From positions 62,001 through 126,000 of the forward strand of contig NZ_JADNQW010000003.1 of the NCBI RefSeq assembly GCF_015709455.1: a stretch of 64,000 bases of DNA, written 5' to 3'. Made by a program: the position numbers and the translations under genes. The notes beneath the pieces are model-generated. The model saw nothing but the letters and a program-made list of their open reading frames with translations, did not search any database and was not told where the DNA came from. Below, one piece after another: positions 1 through 8,927 of the stretch. Position 1 is the first letter of the stretch. Each line of letters starts with the position of its first letter. This DNA is from Methylosinus sp. H3A. GTDB lineage: Bacteria; Pseudomonadota; Alphaproteobacteria; Rhizobiales; Beijerinckiaceae.

Positions 1-841
1 AGTCATAGCGGTGGGCGCCGATCTTCTCGAAGGCTTGGAGCTTCGCTTTCAGCTCAGGCGCGGCGTATTTGCGAAGATGCGCCAGCACTCCCTGATCATT
101 GCCGCCGAAATCCGCTTTGAACCACTCATATATCGAGGACACGACGAGCTTGCCTTGTGTGATCGTGACTGCGCGCGTATGATTCACGTAGGCTCTCGCA
201 GAGGCGTCGAGTTGCGCGTCGAGCATGACCCCGACAAAGGCCCGCGACTGCAAATTGGGGCAACCTACGGATGCGCAATTCACGGAATAATGTACGCGCG
301 GATCTTTGAAAAGCGCTCGTAACACGCCGTGCTCGATATCGTCGAGGCTGAACTCGACGCCATTCAGCGTCACCACTTTGGCTCTCCACGGGCCGCTCGA
401 GAAGGTTGAAAGCAATCCGGCGCCGAGCGAAACATCTTTGATGGACCTTACAGGATAGTGGTCGATCACGATGTCGATCGTCTTCGCGTTATAAAGATTG
501 GCGAGGAAGGCGAATTGCTCGGCTCTATTCAAGCGCTCCGGATCGACGGCTTCGAGCTGGGCGATATATTGTTTCAGCGCGCCGTGGCCGCCCTCCTTGA
601 AGGCAGCGTAGTCCACCCGATTGAGGCCGTCCGGGCCGGGTTTGACGTAAGTCGACAGCAAGCGATCCCAAATCGAATGATCGACGCTCAGCTTCGATCC
701 AGATGCGGCGCTACGAAAAAGGTCCGCCGGCTCCGCGGCGCTCGCCTCTGTGCAGAACGCGAGCAGAAGAAGACAGATCGCTCGGGTGACGACTTGAAGA
801 TAAGCGCGGTGATCGGCCGCGTGACCAACGAAGCGACGCAT
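1..841 (-). CDS. DUF547 domain protein, 3' end beyond the left edge
   Basis: About 280 codons are visible and the frame is still open at the window edge, so the C-terminus is missing. The N-terminus has basic residues followed by a hydrophobic run (AICLLLLAFC) and an AEASAAEP-like exit, which suggests a Sec signal and an extracytoplasmic protein. The mature part reads like DUF547: ANLYNAKTIDIV near residue 110, FSLDDIEHGVLR near 160, then HYSVNCASVGCPNL with paired Cys residues near 180. The ATG follows a purine-rich AAAGAGAG stretch. DUF547 proteins are widespread and their biochemical role is not settled, so no reaction is assigned. It reads away from the mobile debris to its right and may be the last ordinary gene before the accessory region. 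Confidence 0.8.
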   Translation of the reverse strand, partial: MRRFVGHAADHRAYLQVVTRAICLLLLAFCTEASAAEPADLFRSAASGSKLSVDHSIWDRLLSTYVKPGPDGLNRVDYAAFKEGGHGALKQYIAQLEAVDPERLNRAEQFAFLANLYNAKTIDIVIDHYPVRSIKDVSLGAGLLSTFSSGPWRAKVVTLNGVEFSLDDIEHGVLRALFKDPRVHYSVNCASVGCPNLQSRAFVGVMLDAQLDASARAYVNHTRAVTITQGKLVVSSIYEWFKADFGGNDQGVLAHLRKYAAPELKAKLQAFEKIGAHRYD

Positions 842-1055
842 TTTTCGAACTCTCTCTTTGGGCGGCGACGCTGGTATTCGAATTCCGGTCGAGAGGACCT
901 GTCCACGGCTGAAGCGGACATCGACAGGGACGCCCACGATCCACGTCGCCTAGTTCGCGGCAGCGGGGAAAAGGTTACAGCTCGCCCAATGATCGATCCA
1001 TGTCAGCCCTCGCCTCCGGTGGTGTTTCGAAACCGGGTGGCTGCGTGCAGAATCC

Positions 1056-1460
1056 TTACGCGGGAACGTCGAGCGCCGCATTGAATTTCGAAGACAGACT
1101 TTGAAAGGCGATGAGGCCGGTCAATTCAATGATGACGTCGTCGCGCTCCGTCAATTTGGCGCGCAGGCTGTCGCTCACCCCGGGCTCGGTGAATGTCATC
1201 GCTCCGGCATATTCGAGAGCGAGTTGTTCGTCTGGAGAAAATAGAGGGCTATTTCGCCAGTCCGAGAGCGCGTCGACCTTGTCGATCTTGTCATCATCAA
1301 GCTCCTCGACGCTGAGGCCGGCCGCCTGCATGAGTATCTGAGCCAGCGCCAATATAATCTTGTCGCGCTCGGCGGACGTCAGCCCGTCCAGCCTGACGTC
1401 GTCCAACAACAGTCTCAACTGCCGACTCGGCGTCACTGCCGGTGTTTTGGGAGCCTGCAT
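1056..1460 (-). pseudogene. Chimeric small ORF: transposon-accessory N-terminus joined to a carboxymuconolactone decarboxylase-like C-terminus
   Basis: The 134-residue frame starts at an ATG with a strong GGAGG seven bases upstream. Residues 10-55 (LRLLLDDVRLDGLTSAERDK, then LAQILMQAAG) resemble, from memory, a small protein encoded beside serine-recombinase modules. After the acidic DDDKIDK the text changes to DALSDWRNSPLF, LALEYAGAMT and ELTGLIAFQSLSSKFNAAL, which matches the C-terminal half of the AhpD/carboxymuconolactone decarboxylase family. The decarboxylase half lacks the usual upstream CxxC/His region, so enzyme activity is unlikely. The simplest reading is a fusion of two gene remnants at a rearrangement point. 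It lies downstream of the small gene split by the ISAs1 element and probably shared a transcript with it. Confidence 0.55.
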
Positions 1461-1725
1461 TCCGTTCCTCCGGAATGATGGCGTCATCACTCCGGCAGTT
1501 TGCGGGTTTGACCGCACCCAATAATAGCCGCTTCAGCTCGACAAGCGCGACCAAATCGACGCGCGGCGCGCCAACAGTCATCCCGGCGCAGATCGCGGGA
1601 TCAAGCATCCACCCCGCTATCGAGACCACAGCGCCGGCTGGCCCCAACACTTTAAGAAACTGACCGGTTGTTCGCTGCTCCACACGGCGGACAGCGACCT
1701 TGGCGCCGAAATACGGGTGCCACCG
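1297..1725 (-). pseudogene. 3' part of a small recombinase-associated gene interrupted by an ISAs1 element
   Basis: The frame reads HPYFGAKVAVRRVEQ, then GQFLKVLGPAGAVVSIAGWM, DPAICAGMT and VDLVALVELKRLL. This is the pattern of a small conserved protein that I recall from the neighbourhood of serine-recombinase transposons. Its upstream portion lies across the insertion sequence: joining the two sides through one copy of the target duplication gives a continuous in-frame protein (VGQELEVHYRW followed by HPYFGA). The tail overlaps the next gene start, as expected of two tightly packed small genes. The family name is uncertain and the gene can no longer make a full product. Confidence 0.6.
1716..1725. 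repeat. Target-site duplication, left copy (GGTGCCACCG)
   Basis: This 10-base sequence directly abuts the left terminal inverted repeat of the ISAs1 element. It is repeated exactly at the right end (2982-2991), as expected of an ISAs1-type insertion. Confidence 0.93.
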
Positions 1726-2981
1726 CAGGGGAATCGGGTGAAGGATTTCAGGCGGCGACGAGACTCACGAAGAAGTCGTCGTCCCAAGCGGCGGTCATGC
1801 GCTTGAGGCGCTGGGAGTCTTTTCCCGGCGCCTTGCGGATGAGATTATTGGCCATATGCTCGAGCGTGGTGAAGTTGGCTGGGGCGTTTTCCGTTCGCAC
1901 GCGGCATTCGTCGTCGCGGAAGACCATGTCCATGACCCAGTGCAGGCTGTTCTCGATCGCCCGATGATCGCGGATCATCGGGCCGACCAGATCGGCGGCG
2001 AGCGTCAGCGACGTGATGTAGAATCGTGTTTCCTTCGTGCTCTCGCCATTGATCTCGCGCCGGCTCTAGACCATGACGACGCCCTCGAGCCCCGGCCAGT
2101 CGTGTCTCTCTTTCAACCAGTCGATCTTGTGGAACGCCGTATAACGCCGCGTTTCGATGCGGCCGTGCCTCGCCGTCGAGCGTCTCCTGGCGGCTGACCG
2201 TCGAATCCACGAAACCATTGGCTTTCTGCTCGGCGGCGAACAGCTTCACGTCTTCGTGGAGCGTTCCCTGATTGCCTCTGTGCGCGATGATGTAATCGGC
2301 CTTCTTGTCCTTGATCTTCTTGGAGATGGCGCGCTGACAGCCCATGGCGTCGATGGTGACGACGGCGCCTTCTATGGCCATCATGTCCAAGAGCGCGGGA
2401 ATGGCGACGATCTCGTTGGATTTTTCCGCTACGGCGATCTGCCCCATGACGAGCCGCTGCCGGGCGGCGAAAGCCGAGACGATGTGGATCGGCTCCTTCG
2501 CGCCCTTCTTCTGATAGGAGCGGCGCGAGGTTTTGCCGTCGGTGGCGACGACCTCGGCTGGCGTCTTAGTCAAAGCCGAGACCCAGGCGACGAAGCAGCG
2601 CTGGAACGCCTGCGCGTCGAGCGTGGTGAAAATGTCGCCGAGATGGTCGTGCGCCAGCGTGCCGTTTTCGAATGGCCGGAAGCGACGCAACAGGTCGAGC
2701 TTTTTCTCGCCGAACCGCGCGATGTCGGTGAAGGCCTCCGCCCCGGCCAGCACGGCGAGCAGGCACAAGAGCAAGATCTCGTCGAGCGGATAGACGACCT
2801 TCCCGGCCTGCCGGCGATCCGGCATATCTTTGAAATAGACTAGAAAAGCCGTCGTCTCGGCCAGAGCCTCGAAGTCGTGTCCGCTCGCGTCCATCGCAAT
2901 CCCCCAAAGATCGAATCAGAGGATTCCGACAGATTCAGCTCAGACGCGTCTTGTCACCTACTTCTTCACCCGATCGCCCTG
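1726..2981 (-). mobile_element. ISAs1-family insertion sequence (1256 bp) with inverted repeats and 10-bp target duplication
   Basis: The ends match as inverted repeats, CAGGGnnATCGGGTGAAG at the left and its reverse complement at the right (2964-2981). CAGGG at the tip is typical of ISAs1 elements. Identical 10-bp direct repeats flank both ends. The single transposase gene runs on the minus strand and is broken. The insertion splits a small gene whose reading frame is restored if the element and one target copy are removed. The intact ends and duplication suggest a fairly recent insertion, although the transposase has already decayed. Confidence 0.9.
1748..2894 (-). pseudogene. ISAs1-family (YhhI/YbfD-like) transposase with a frameshift and an amber codon
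   Basis: The N-terminal two thirds reads well: LVYFKDMPDRRQAGKV, ATDGKTSRRSY, HIVSAFAARQRLVMGQ and TIDAMGCQ, which are DDE transposase landmarks of the ISAs1 group. At about 2172 one extra G shifts the frame after TLDGE; the expected continuation (HGRIETRRYTAFHKIDWL) is in another frame. That second frame then meets TAG at 2068-2066 before resuming as SRREINGES, and later IENSLHWVMDMVFRDD, down to a stop at 1748. With both lesions the enzyme is almost certainly inactive unless supplied in trans. The start ATG lies 87 bp inside the right end of the element. Confidence 0.9.
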
Positions 2982-2991
2982 GGTGCCACCG
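2982..2991. repeat. Target-site duplication, right copy (GGTGCCACCG)
   Basis: This is an exact copy of the 10 bases at 1716-1725 and directly abuts the right inverted repeat of the ISAs1 element. Confidence 0.93.
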
Positions 2992-3057
2992 GTAGTGGAC
3001 TTCCAATTCCTGCCCGACATAGGCACAATGAACGGGGAATCCCGGGGGGTGTTTGTC
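2982..3057 (-). pseudogene. 5' part of the gene split by the ISAs1 element
   Basis: Read on the minus strand this gives GFPVHCAYVGQELEVHYRW, which continues in frame across the element into HPYFGAKVAV on the other side. The frame is closed upstream by TGA at 3060-3058 and has no clear ATG. The original start was therefore probably lost where the istB remnant begins. No function is assigned. Confidence 0.5.
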
Positions 3058-3077
3058 TCAACTTCGTTGGCACGGAG

Positions 3078-3308
3078 GGCTCGACGATCGACACCTCCAA
3101 TCTGCCCTTCGACGAGTGGACGAGCATATTCAGCAATCAGCGTGTGACCGGCGCGCTGCTCGATCGCCTCACCCATCATGTCCACATCCTCGAAATAAAT
3201 GGGGAGAGCTATCGGCTCCGACAATCGAAGGCGCGACGACGCGTGACCCCCACGCCGATCGACGAGGCGAGCGTCGACGCCGACACCGGCGAAATCCTCT
3301 CTTCGTAG
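3078..3308 (+). pseudogene. IS21-family istB remnant (C-terminal fragment)
   Basis: The frame reads GSTIDTSNLPFDEW, then RVTGALLDRLTHHVHILEIN and GESYRLRQSKARRR, which is the C-terminal end of the IstB ATPase that assists the IS21 transposase. The Walker A and B regions and the whole istA gene are missing. Similarity starts abruptly at about 3078, next to the truncated gene on the other strand, so the fragment marks an old recombination or deletion endpoint. It has no start codon of its own and is not expected to be functional. Confidence 0.8.
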
Positions 3309-3327
3309 GCCCACGAGAAATTTTCGC

Positions 3328-3373
3328 CGCCGACATGCAAAAGGGCCCGATCGGGCCCTTTTGCATGTCGGCG
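3328..3373. repeat. 46-bp perfect palindrome, possible bidirectional terminator
   Basis: Each 23-base arm is exactly complementary to the other with no spacer, centred between 3350 and 3351 (AAAAGGGCCCGA/TCGGGCCCTTTT at the core). It lies between the istB remnant on the plus strand and the porin gene that converges from the minus strand. Such a hairpin could end transcription from both sides, or be a relic of a mobile-element end. Confidence 0.7.
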
Positions 3374-3568
3374 ATCCCGCCTCACTGGCTTGAATTTGCG
3401 CCGCCCCGCCGGCCGGAAATCTCTCCGCCGTTGACAGGCGCGCCGCGCTATCGCGGGCGAGCCCAAACAAAAAGAGCTCTTCATGCACAAAATCAAATTC
3501 CGGATGAGCGTCGACGCAACCATCGAATGGATAGATGTATCCCGTTCGCGGAGACCACCCGGTGAAAG

Positions 3569-4303
3569 CTATTTCACGAGCGACGTCCCCGTCCCGCCCG
3601 TCGTGAAGCGATAATTGAGACCACCCCGGACGATGTGGCCCGCGCTGCTCACATTGGCGGAAGCGACGCCGAAATTCGTCGAATAGCCCACGCCGCTATC
3701 GGCAAGCCATGCATAGAGATATTCCACCTTCACAGAAATGCGGTCGGACCAAGCGTATTCGACACCTCCGCCGGCCGTCCATCCCGGACGAACGGTCGTG
3801 CCCGTGCTTCCCCGACCGAATGTGAGAGGCAGGCTGGCTGTGAAGGATCGGGGCGCGAAATCAGTTCCATACGCGAGGCCAGCCGTTCCGTAGACGAGCC
3901 AACGGGGCGTGAAGGCGTACCCCGCTCGCGCGCGGAACGTGCCGAGGATGCCCGCGTCGGTGGCGCCCGGATACGTCCTGGACACGGCCTCCGATTGAAT
4001 TGGCCCGCGATAGCCGAAGTCGGCTTCGACGCCTAGAACGACGGTCGGTGTCCATTGCAAGTTGTAACCGATGGCGCCGCCGCCGACCAAGGCGGCGCCG
4101 CGCTGGGGCGCCTGTCGTAAGAAGGTGAAAGACCCGTCGCCGAGCAGAGCGCCCGCGTAGACGCCGACGTAACCTCCCTGCCAGCTGAACGCCGCGGGAG
4201 GAGGAGCGATCGGCGGCCCCTTCGCGGACGGCAGGTCCGCCGCGACTGCGGCGCTCGACACCAATGCGCCGGACAGATAGACCGAAGCGCGTATGATTTT
4301 CAT
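3569..4303 (-). CDS. Omp25/RopB-type outer-membrane beta-barrel porin-like protein
   Basis: The 244-residue product has a classic signal peptide with cleavage expected near AVAADLPS (about residue 22). The mature N-terminus is short and proline-rich, followed by SWQGGYVGVYAGALLG, the opening beta-strand of the Omp25/OmpA-like barrel family. Later strands alternate hydrophobic and polar residues (NLQWTPTVVLGVEADFGY, VKVEYLYAWL). The protein ends in GLNYRF plus a short extension rather than exactly at the terminal aromatic. These proteins are abundant eight-stranded barrels in alphaproteobacterial outer membranes, with structural or adhesive rather than specific transport roles. The gene stands alone on the minus strand downstream of the first TonB receptor. 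Confidence 0.88.
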   Translation of the reverse strand: MKIIRASVYLSGALVSSAAVAADLPSAKGPPIAPPPAAFSWQGGYVGVYAGALLGDGSFTFLRQAPQRGAALVGGGAIGYNLQWTPTVVLGVEADFGYRGPIQSEAVSRTYPGATDAGILGTFRARAGYAFTPRWLVYGTAGLAYGTDFAPRSFTASLPLTFGRGSTGTTVRPGWTAGGGVEYAWSDRISVKVEYLYAWLADSGVGYSTNFGVASANVSSAGHIVRGGLNYRFTTGGTGTSLVK

Positions 4304-4388
4304 CTGATTTTACTCTCCTCGATGCTAGATGCGTATCGATTTCGATCGTTGGAAGGCGATTCGGTTTCGCGCTTCGGTCGAACAAAAG

Positions 4389-6857
4389 TCAGTATAGCTT
4401 GACCCTCAAAGTGCCGCCGAACCAACGCGGATCCCCATAGGTTTGAGTGTTCGGACCGCCGCCTGCGCTGATCGATTGGTTGGTCAGCCAGCGTTCATCG
4501 AGGATGTTCTTGGCCCAGAAAAACAGATTGTAGTCGTCGTCGTCGGTCTTGATGCCGAAGCCGACGTTGACGAGCGTGTAGGGGCGTTGCTCGAGCTTGT
4601 AGATCGACCACGGATTCGAGAATACCGTCGTGTCTTTCCAGGAGGCGTTCAGATAGGTGTAGGCGGAAACCGATCGGCCGAATCCGAAGTCATGGAATAT
4701 CGCTCCCAGCGGATGTTCGTAATTGACGCCGACGTTGAAGGAGAGCGGCGAGATGCCGGTCGCCTTGGTTCCAGTCAGATTCACGGACCCCGGCGATCCC
4801 GCGAAACCCCAATCGGCGGATTTTGGCCCTTTTTCGAAGTCGACGTAGCGCACTTCGGTCAAGGCTCCGGAGAAAGTCAGCCACAACCGGTCGATCGGAC
4901 TCCAGCGGCCGTCGAATTCCACGCCGCGGAAGCGGACATGTCCGATATTGCCGAGAAAGGTATTGGAGATCGGCACGCCTGTGACATCCGTGAAGTCCGT
5001 GTTCACGAGAGGCGTTTGGAAGTTGTATGTGTCCTGCCAATAGAGATTGGCGTTCACGATGAGTTTGCCGTCGAGCCAATTGGTCTTGGCGCCGAGTTCG
5101 TAATCCCATGTCACTTCCGGCTTAATGATAACGGGCTGGAACTCCTTGAAGTTCCGAGCGCTGTCGAGAATCGGGATGGCGTTGGTGTTCACGGCCCCCG
5201 ACTTCTCGCCACGGGCAACGGAGCCGTAGACCAGGACGTTCTCATTATATCGATACGACGGATTGATCAGGCCCGAGAGCGAGTTGTTGAATTTTCTCAC
5301 GCCGCCGGTGTCGAAGCCTGTAACGCCGCCTCTCGATTGCGCCACCGCGTTGAAGGTCTGTTGAAGCGAGAATGCAGAGTTGAAGCCGCTGATCCAGCCG
5401 AAATCCGAGCCGTTCTTGATTTCGTAAGTGTCTCGCAGCCCCGCGGTCAACGCCCATTGCTGGTCGATATGCCAGGTCGCTTGTCCAAAGAGCGCGAAGC
5501 TCGTCGTTTTGGCCTTGCCGTCCTGATGCACGGTGACGCCGTTCAATAAGGCGCTGTTCGTGTTGATGTTGTTGGAGAACCATTGCGACGCGTCGCTGCC
5601 ATAGTCGTCGTGGCGGTAGGACCAGATGTGCTCGCGCAGGCCATAGAAGCCGATCTGCCATTCCAGCTCCTGCTCCTTGGGAGAGGCGAGGCGAATCTCC
5701 TGAGAAAATTGCGCGACATAAGTGTCGAACGCCACCGATTGAATTTCGAGCTCATTGCCGAAATTCGGGCCGAGCGAATTGCGCGGATGCAAGACGAAGT
5801 CGCGCCAGGCGGTGATTGCCGTGAGCGTATTCTCGCCGATCTGATAGTTGATTTCGTTCGAGAGTCCATGCGTGCGCTGGTCCAGATGCCCGAGACGCGT
5901 CAAATAGGGATTGTAAGGATCGAGACTGAGGATCGGCTTGCCGAGGCGGCTCGCGACGTTTTGCGAAAAACGTCGCGCGGTCGTCCCATTGGCGAAGAAA
6001 GGGATCGAATCTCCCCACAACGCATTATAGTTGTTGTATTCATCCGAACGTAGACGCTCGAAAATGAGACGGTCGGTAAAATTGTCACCTACATATAACA
6101 ACTGGCCGCGCACGCCCCAGCGATCATTGTTCAGCAGTCCGGCGCCCGTCACCTTATCGTGAATGAATCCATCGCTCTTATCCAGGAAGAACGTGGCGCG
6201 ATATGCGAGCTGGTCGTCGATGATTGGGCCCGTGACATTCAGCTTTTCCGTCACGCGATTGCGATTTCCGTAGGACGTCTCGAGTGTCGCCGAACGCGCG
6301 AAAGCGGGCAATTGCGTGTGGATGACCACGGCACCGGCGGTCGTATTCTTTCCGAGAAGAGTGCCTTGCGGCCCGCGGGCGATTTCCAGGGATTGGAGAT
6401 CGACGTAGTCGGCCCATTGGAAGCCCGTGTGCGTGTAGAACACATTGTCGACGATGAATCCAACGGCGCTCTCTGCACCGTCGGCGCTGTTGAAGGCGCC
6501 CGAGGTGCCGCGGATATTGACGCCCGATCCGCGGGGGTTGCCGACGAAAAAGTTGAAATTGGGAACCTTCTGCGCGAATTCCTGCAAGCGCTCGATATGC
6601 TCGCGATCGGCTGTCTTTCCTCCGACCACCGCGACCGGCTGCGGCACGTCTTGCGCCTTTTCTTCGCGAAGGCGCGAGGTGACGGTGACATCATCGACCT
6701 TCGTCGACGCCGCTGCGGCTTGTGCTTCCTGCGGAGGAGCCGATTGAGCAAGCGCTGCGGGCGCGATGGAGACGCCGCTCGCGAGGGCCACACCGGCGAG
6801 CGCCGTATTCGCGAATAGGTGGCCGCGAAACGCTTTGGCCAGGCTGCTCATCGCCAA
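4389..6857 (-). CDS. TonB-dependent outer-membrane receptor, intact copy of three
   Basis: The 822-residue product starts with a signal peptide (cleavage expected near residue 37, PAALAQ). It continues with a TonB-box-like VDDVTVTS segment, then a plug domain with VNIRGTSG and the hallmark ARGPQGTLLGKNTTAGAVV near residue 160. The remaining 600 residues form the 22-strand barrel and end in LRVKLY with a C-terminal aromatic. Such receptors import scarce ligands such as siderophores, metal chelates or cobalamin using TonB energy. No plug or barrel feature reveals the ligand here, and no siderophore genes or FecI/FecR pair is adjacent. Two degenerate relatives lie to the right, pointing to local duplication. 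The nearest downstream gene is the Omp25-type porin. Confidence 0.93.
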   Translation of the reverse strand: MAMSSLAKAFRGHLFANTALAGVALASGVSIAPAALAQSAPPQEAQAAAASTKVDDVTVTSRLREEKAQDVPQPVAVVGGKTADREHIERLQEFAQKVPNFNFFVGNPRGSGVNIRGTSGAFNSADGAESAVGFIVDNVFYTHTGFQWADYVDLQSLEIARGPQGTLLGKNTTAGAVVIHTQLPAFARSATLETSYGNRNRVTEKLNVTGPIIDDQLAYRATFFLDKSDGFIHDKVTGAGLLNNDRWGVRGQLLYVGDNFTDRLIFERLRSDEYNNYNALWGDSIPFFANGTTARRFSQNVASRLGKPILSLDPYNPYLTRLGHLDQRTHGLSNEINYQIGENTLTAITAWRDFVLHPRNSLGPNFGNELEIQSVAFDTYVAQFSQEIRLASPKEQELEWQIGFYGLREHIWSYRHDDYGSDASQWFSNNINTNSALLNGVTVHQDGKAKTTSFALFGQATWHIDQQWALTAGLRDTYEIKNGSDFGWISGFNSAFSLQQTFNAVAQSRGGVTGFDTGGVRKFNNSLSGLINPSYRYNENVLVYGSVARGEKSGAVNTNAIPILDSARNFKEFQPVIIKPEVTWDYELGAKTNWLDGKLIVNANLYWQDTYNFQTPLVNTDFTDVTGVPISNTFLGNIGHVRFRGVEFDGRWSPIDRLWLTFSGALTEVRYVDFEKGPKSADWGFAGSPGSVNLTGTKATGISPLSFNVGVNYEHPLGAIFHDFGFGRSVSAYTYLNASWKDTTVFSNPWSIYKLEQRPYTLVNVGFGIKTDDDDYNLFFWAKNILDERWLTNQSISAGGGPNTQTYGDPRWFGGTLRVKLY

Positions 6858-7057
6858 ACTCCTCTATTTGCTATTCGAGGCCGCTCTAGCCACCCCATTA
6901 AGACTATTAAGTAGATCGGGTTTATACGTAATATGTCAAGCTACGTTCGAGTTGCAATTGTGGCTTCACCTGCGCTTAGGATATTTTCGCGAATGCTGTT
7001 GCAAAAATGCCACACATTTGTAATTCGCAAAAAATGTCCGTGCCTTGGAGGGGACGA

Positions 7058-7667
7058 CATGCCTGCCGGGCATCCCATCGGCTGGGACAGAACGATCAAA
7101 GCGGCGATCATCGAGAACAAACTTCCGGAACCCGGTGCTGGCTTATATCGCCGAACGGCAAGGGGACTTGGACATGCCCGGGGCCGTGATTTTCGAGAGT
7201 GGCGAATTGCTCGAGGAGTTCGATGAATAGCGACGGAGCCCAGCGACGGCACGATCATGACGGAAATCGGTGGGCGGCTCATGCACACCAAACAGGCGCA
7301 AGCCGCGCTCGACAAAGGGTTGGCGGGGCAGGCGGAGAATGCCGAGAACGTCATGCGGCGGATCTGACAGGCCGTCCAGATCCTGAAACAACTCCGGCTG
7401 GCGGCGGAGCAGATCGGGGCGCGGGCCGAACAGGCCGGAGAGAGGCCGTGGGGAGCAGGCGCGGGAGAGATTTTCGGAGGCGGCAGGATCTTCCAACCGA
7501 GCGGTCGGCGCCCTGGCTTTTCGCGGCGGCGGGCCGAACCGCTGAAGCTCGCCCTACAAAATCCTTATGACCTTTTTCAAGAGCAATCTGCGTGCGCTAT
7601 CCACCCCCTCTCCTATGAGGCGAGGGCGAGCATGTTCGGCGAGGCAGAGGTCAGGACGCCGGCGTGA
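7058..7667 (+). other. Degenerate coding remnant of unknown origin
   Basis: No intact gene is visible. One frame can be read from an ATG at 7257 for 137 codons but is broken by TGA at 7365-7367. Before the stop it gives MTEIGGRLMHTKQAQAALDK and AENAENVMRRI, and after it QAVQILKQLRLAAEQIG and AEPLKLALQNPYDLFQEQ. Just upstream, in another frame, LAYIAERQGDLDMPGAVIF looks protein-like. The helical, Ala/Gln-rich text suggests a decayed plasmid or phage gene with a nonsense codon and a frameshift. I do not recognise the family. Confidence 0.35.
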
Positions 7668-7838
7668 TTTCGACGGTTGAGCCGTTTCTCATTCGCGGGC
7701 TGGATACCGCATACGGAGCTTTCGTCGTAGGGGAGCCTCGGTCTGACCCGCGGAGATCGGTCGTGCCGCTCCTAATTTTGGCGGAGGATCCCTTGACGGG
7801 CGCCGACGCCCTGGCCGCTGCCTCGATGTCGTCGCGCG

Positions 7839-8453
7839 TTACGCGCCGATGGTCTTCGGTTTGACCTGTCGCGCGATCGCCCACATGAAGCCGACGAGCT
7901 CGCGCGCGACGGCGGTGATCACGATCGGCGCCTTCTTGCCGCGCGCCAGCATACGAGGATATCGCCAGCACAAGCGGACCTGTGCCTTCCATGCGATTCC
8001 ACGGATCGACACCGCGATCGATTGGTGTCGCAGCATCATCGCTTGACCGACCTTCGCCGGCAGGCGATAGGCCCAAGAGGATTCGACGATCAGTCGCCGC
8101 GCGACGACGCTGCCGGCTTTTGTGATGCCGGTCAATTTCCGCTTGCTTCCACTCGAATGCTCGCCCGGAATGAGACCGATGAAGGCCATGAACTGGCGGG
8201 GATTGTCGAAACGCCGCATGTCGCCGATCTCGGCCACCACGCCGGCTGCGACCACCAGCGCGACGCCGCGCAGCGCCTGGAGAGCCGCGATGCGCCCGCG
8301 ATAGCCGTCGGTCGTCTGGTGAGCGTCGTGGCCCTCCGGCTCGCGCTCGCGGTAGTGGCCCACGTCCTCGGCGAGCTGCGGCAATATGTCTTTCAAGGCG
8401 ACAAGGTAGACGGGTCCCTGGGCACGGGTCTCTAAGCGATCTCGCGTTGACAT
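7839..8453 (-). pseudogene. IS110-family transposase, C-terminal fragment
   Basis: About 200 codons encode the C-terminal transposase_20 part: FDNPRQFMAFIGLIPGEHSS, GSKRKLTGITKAG and RRLIVESSWAYRLPA, followed by a helical tail. The N-terminal DEDD catalytic (RuvC-like) domain is missing, so the enzyme cannot work. The first 15-20 residues from the nominal ATG at 8453 belong to the overlapping ISAs1 fragment. The junction between the two insertion-sequence remnants lies near 8432. Confidence 0.85.
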
Positions 8454-8745
8454 TCCATAGCGTCGATGGTGACGAGCGCGGCTGAAAACTCAGCGCGTTC
8501 GAGCAGTATCGGAATGGCAATGATGTCACAGCTCTTCTTGTCAGCGGCTCCCTGGCCCAGCATGAGGCGCTGGCGCGCGCAGCCGGGGCGGAGACCAGAA
8601 GAAGCGGCGAGCCGTCCTTGCCGTGCGTTCGGCGCGAAGTCTTGGCGTAGATCACCTCTATGTCGGGCTCGCGCCGCGCCGGCTCTCGACCCAATAAGTG
8701 AGGCATTCGGCTAAGGGCGAGGCGAGCAGCGCGTTCGTCAGATCA
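8434..8745 (-). pseudogene. Second ISAs1-type transposase remnant (internal fragment, several frameshifts)
   Basis: Reading across frames gives LAECLTYWVES, then VIYAKTSRRTHGKDGSPLLL, then RQRLMLGQGAADKKSCDIIA and ALVTIDAMECQREIA. Each block aligns with the central part of the ISAs1 transposase found at 1748-2894 (TSRRSYQKKG, RQRLVMGQ, VTIDAMGCQRAI). At least two frameshifts and a missing start and end make it a relic. It abuts the IS110 fragment, so one element probably inserted into or recombined with the other. The boundaries are approximate. Confidence 0.7.
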
Positions 8746-8864
8746 TTGAGGTCTTCTTGGACATCACAGACCTCAATGATCCCAGTCCTCCCAGAATGAC
8801 ATCAATTCCCGCGCCGAAACTCCCCTCCCGTTCACGCGATTGAACTGCCTGCCTCGACCTTGGC

Positions 8865-8893
8865 TTGACAAATGCCCATTACATCCTACTAAA
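8865..8893 (+). promoter_or_regulatory. Putative sigma70-type promoter of the second TonB receptor
   Basis: A perfect TTGACA (8865-8870) is followed after 17 bases by ACTAAA, a weak -10 candidate, about 35 bp before the receptor ATG. The -35 match is good but the -10 is poor, so this is tentative. Confidence 0.35.
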
Positions 8894-8927
8894 TCGATCG
8901 GAATACAATACAAAAGGTCATCCATCC

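Noticed and set aside
3483..3614. 43-codon plus-strand ORF beginning MHKIKFRMSV
   Set aside because: It overlaps the 3' end of the porin gene in antisense, has no clear ribosome site and no recognised family.
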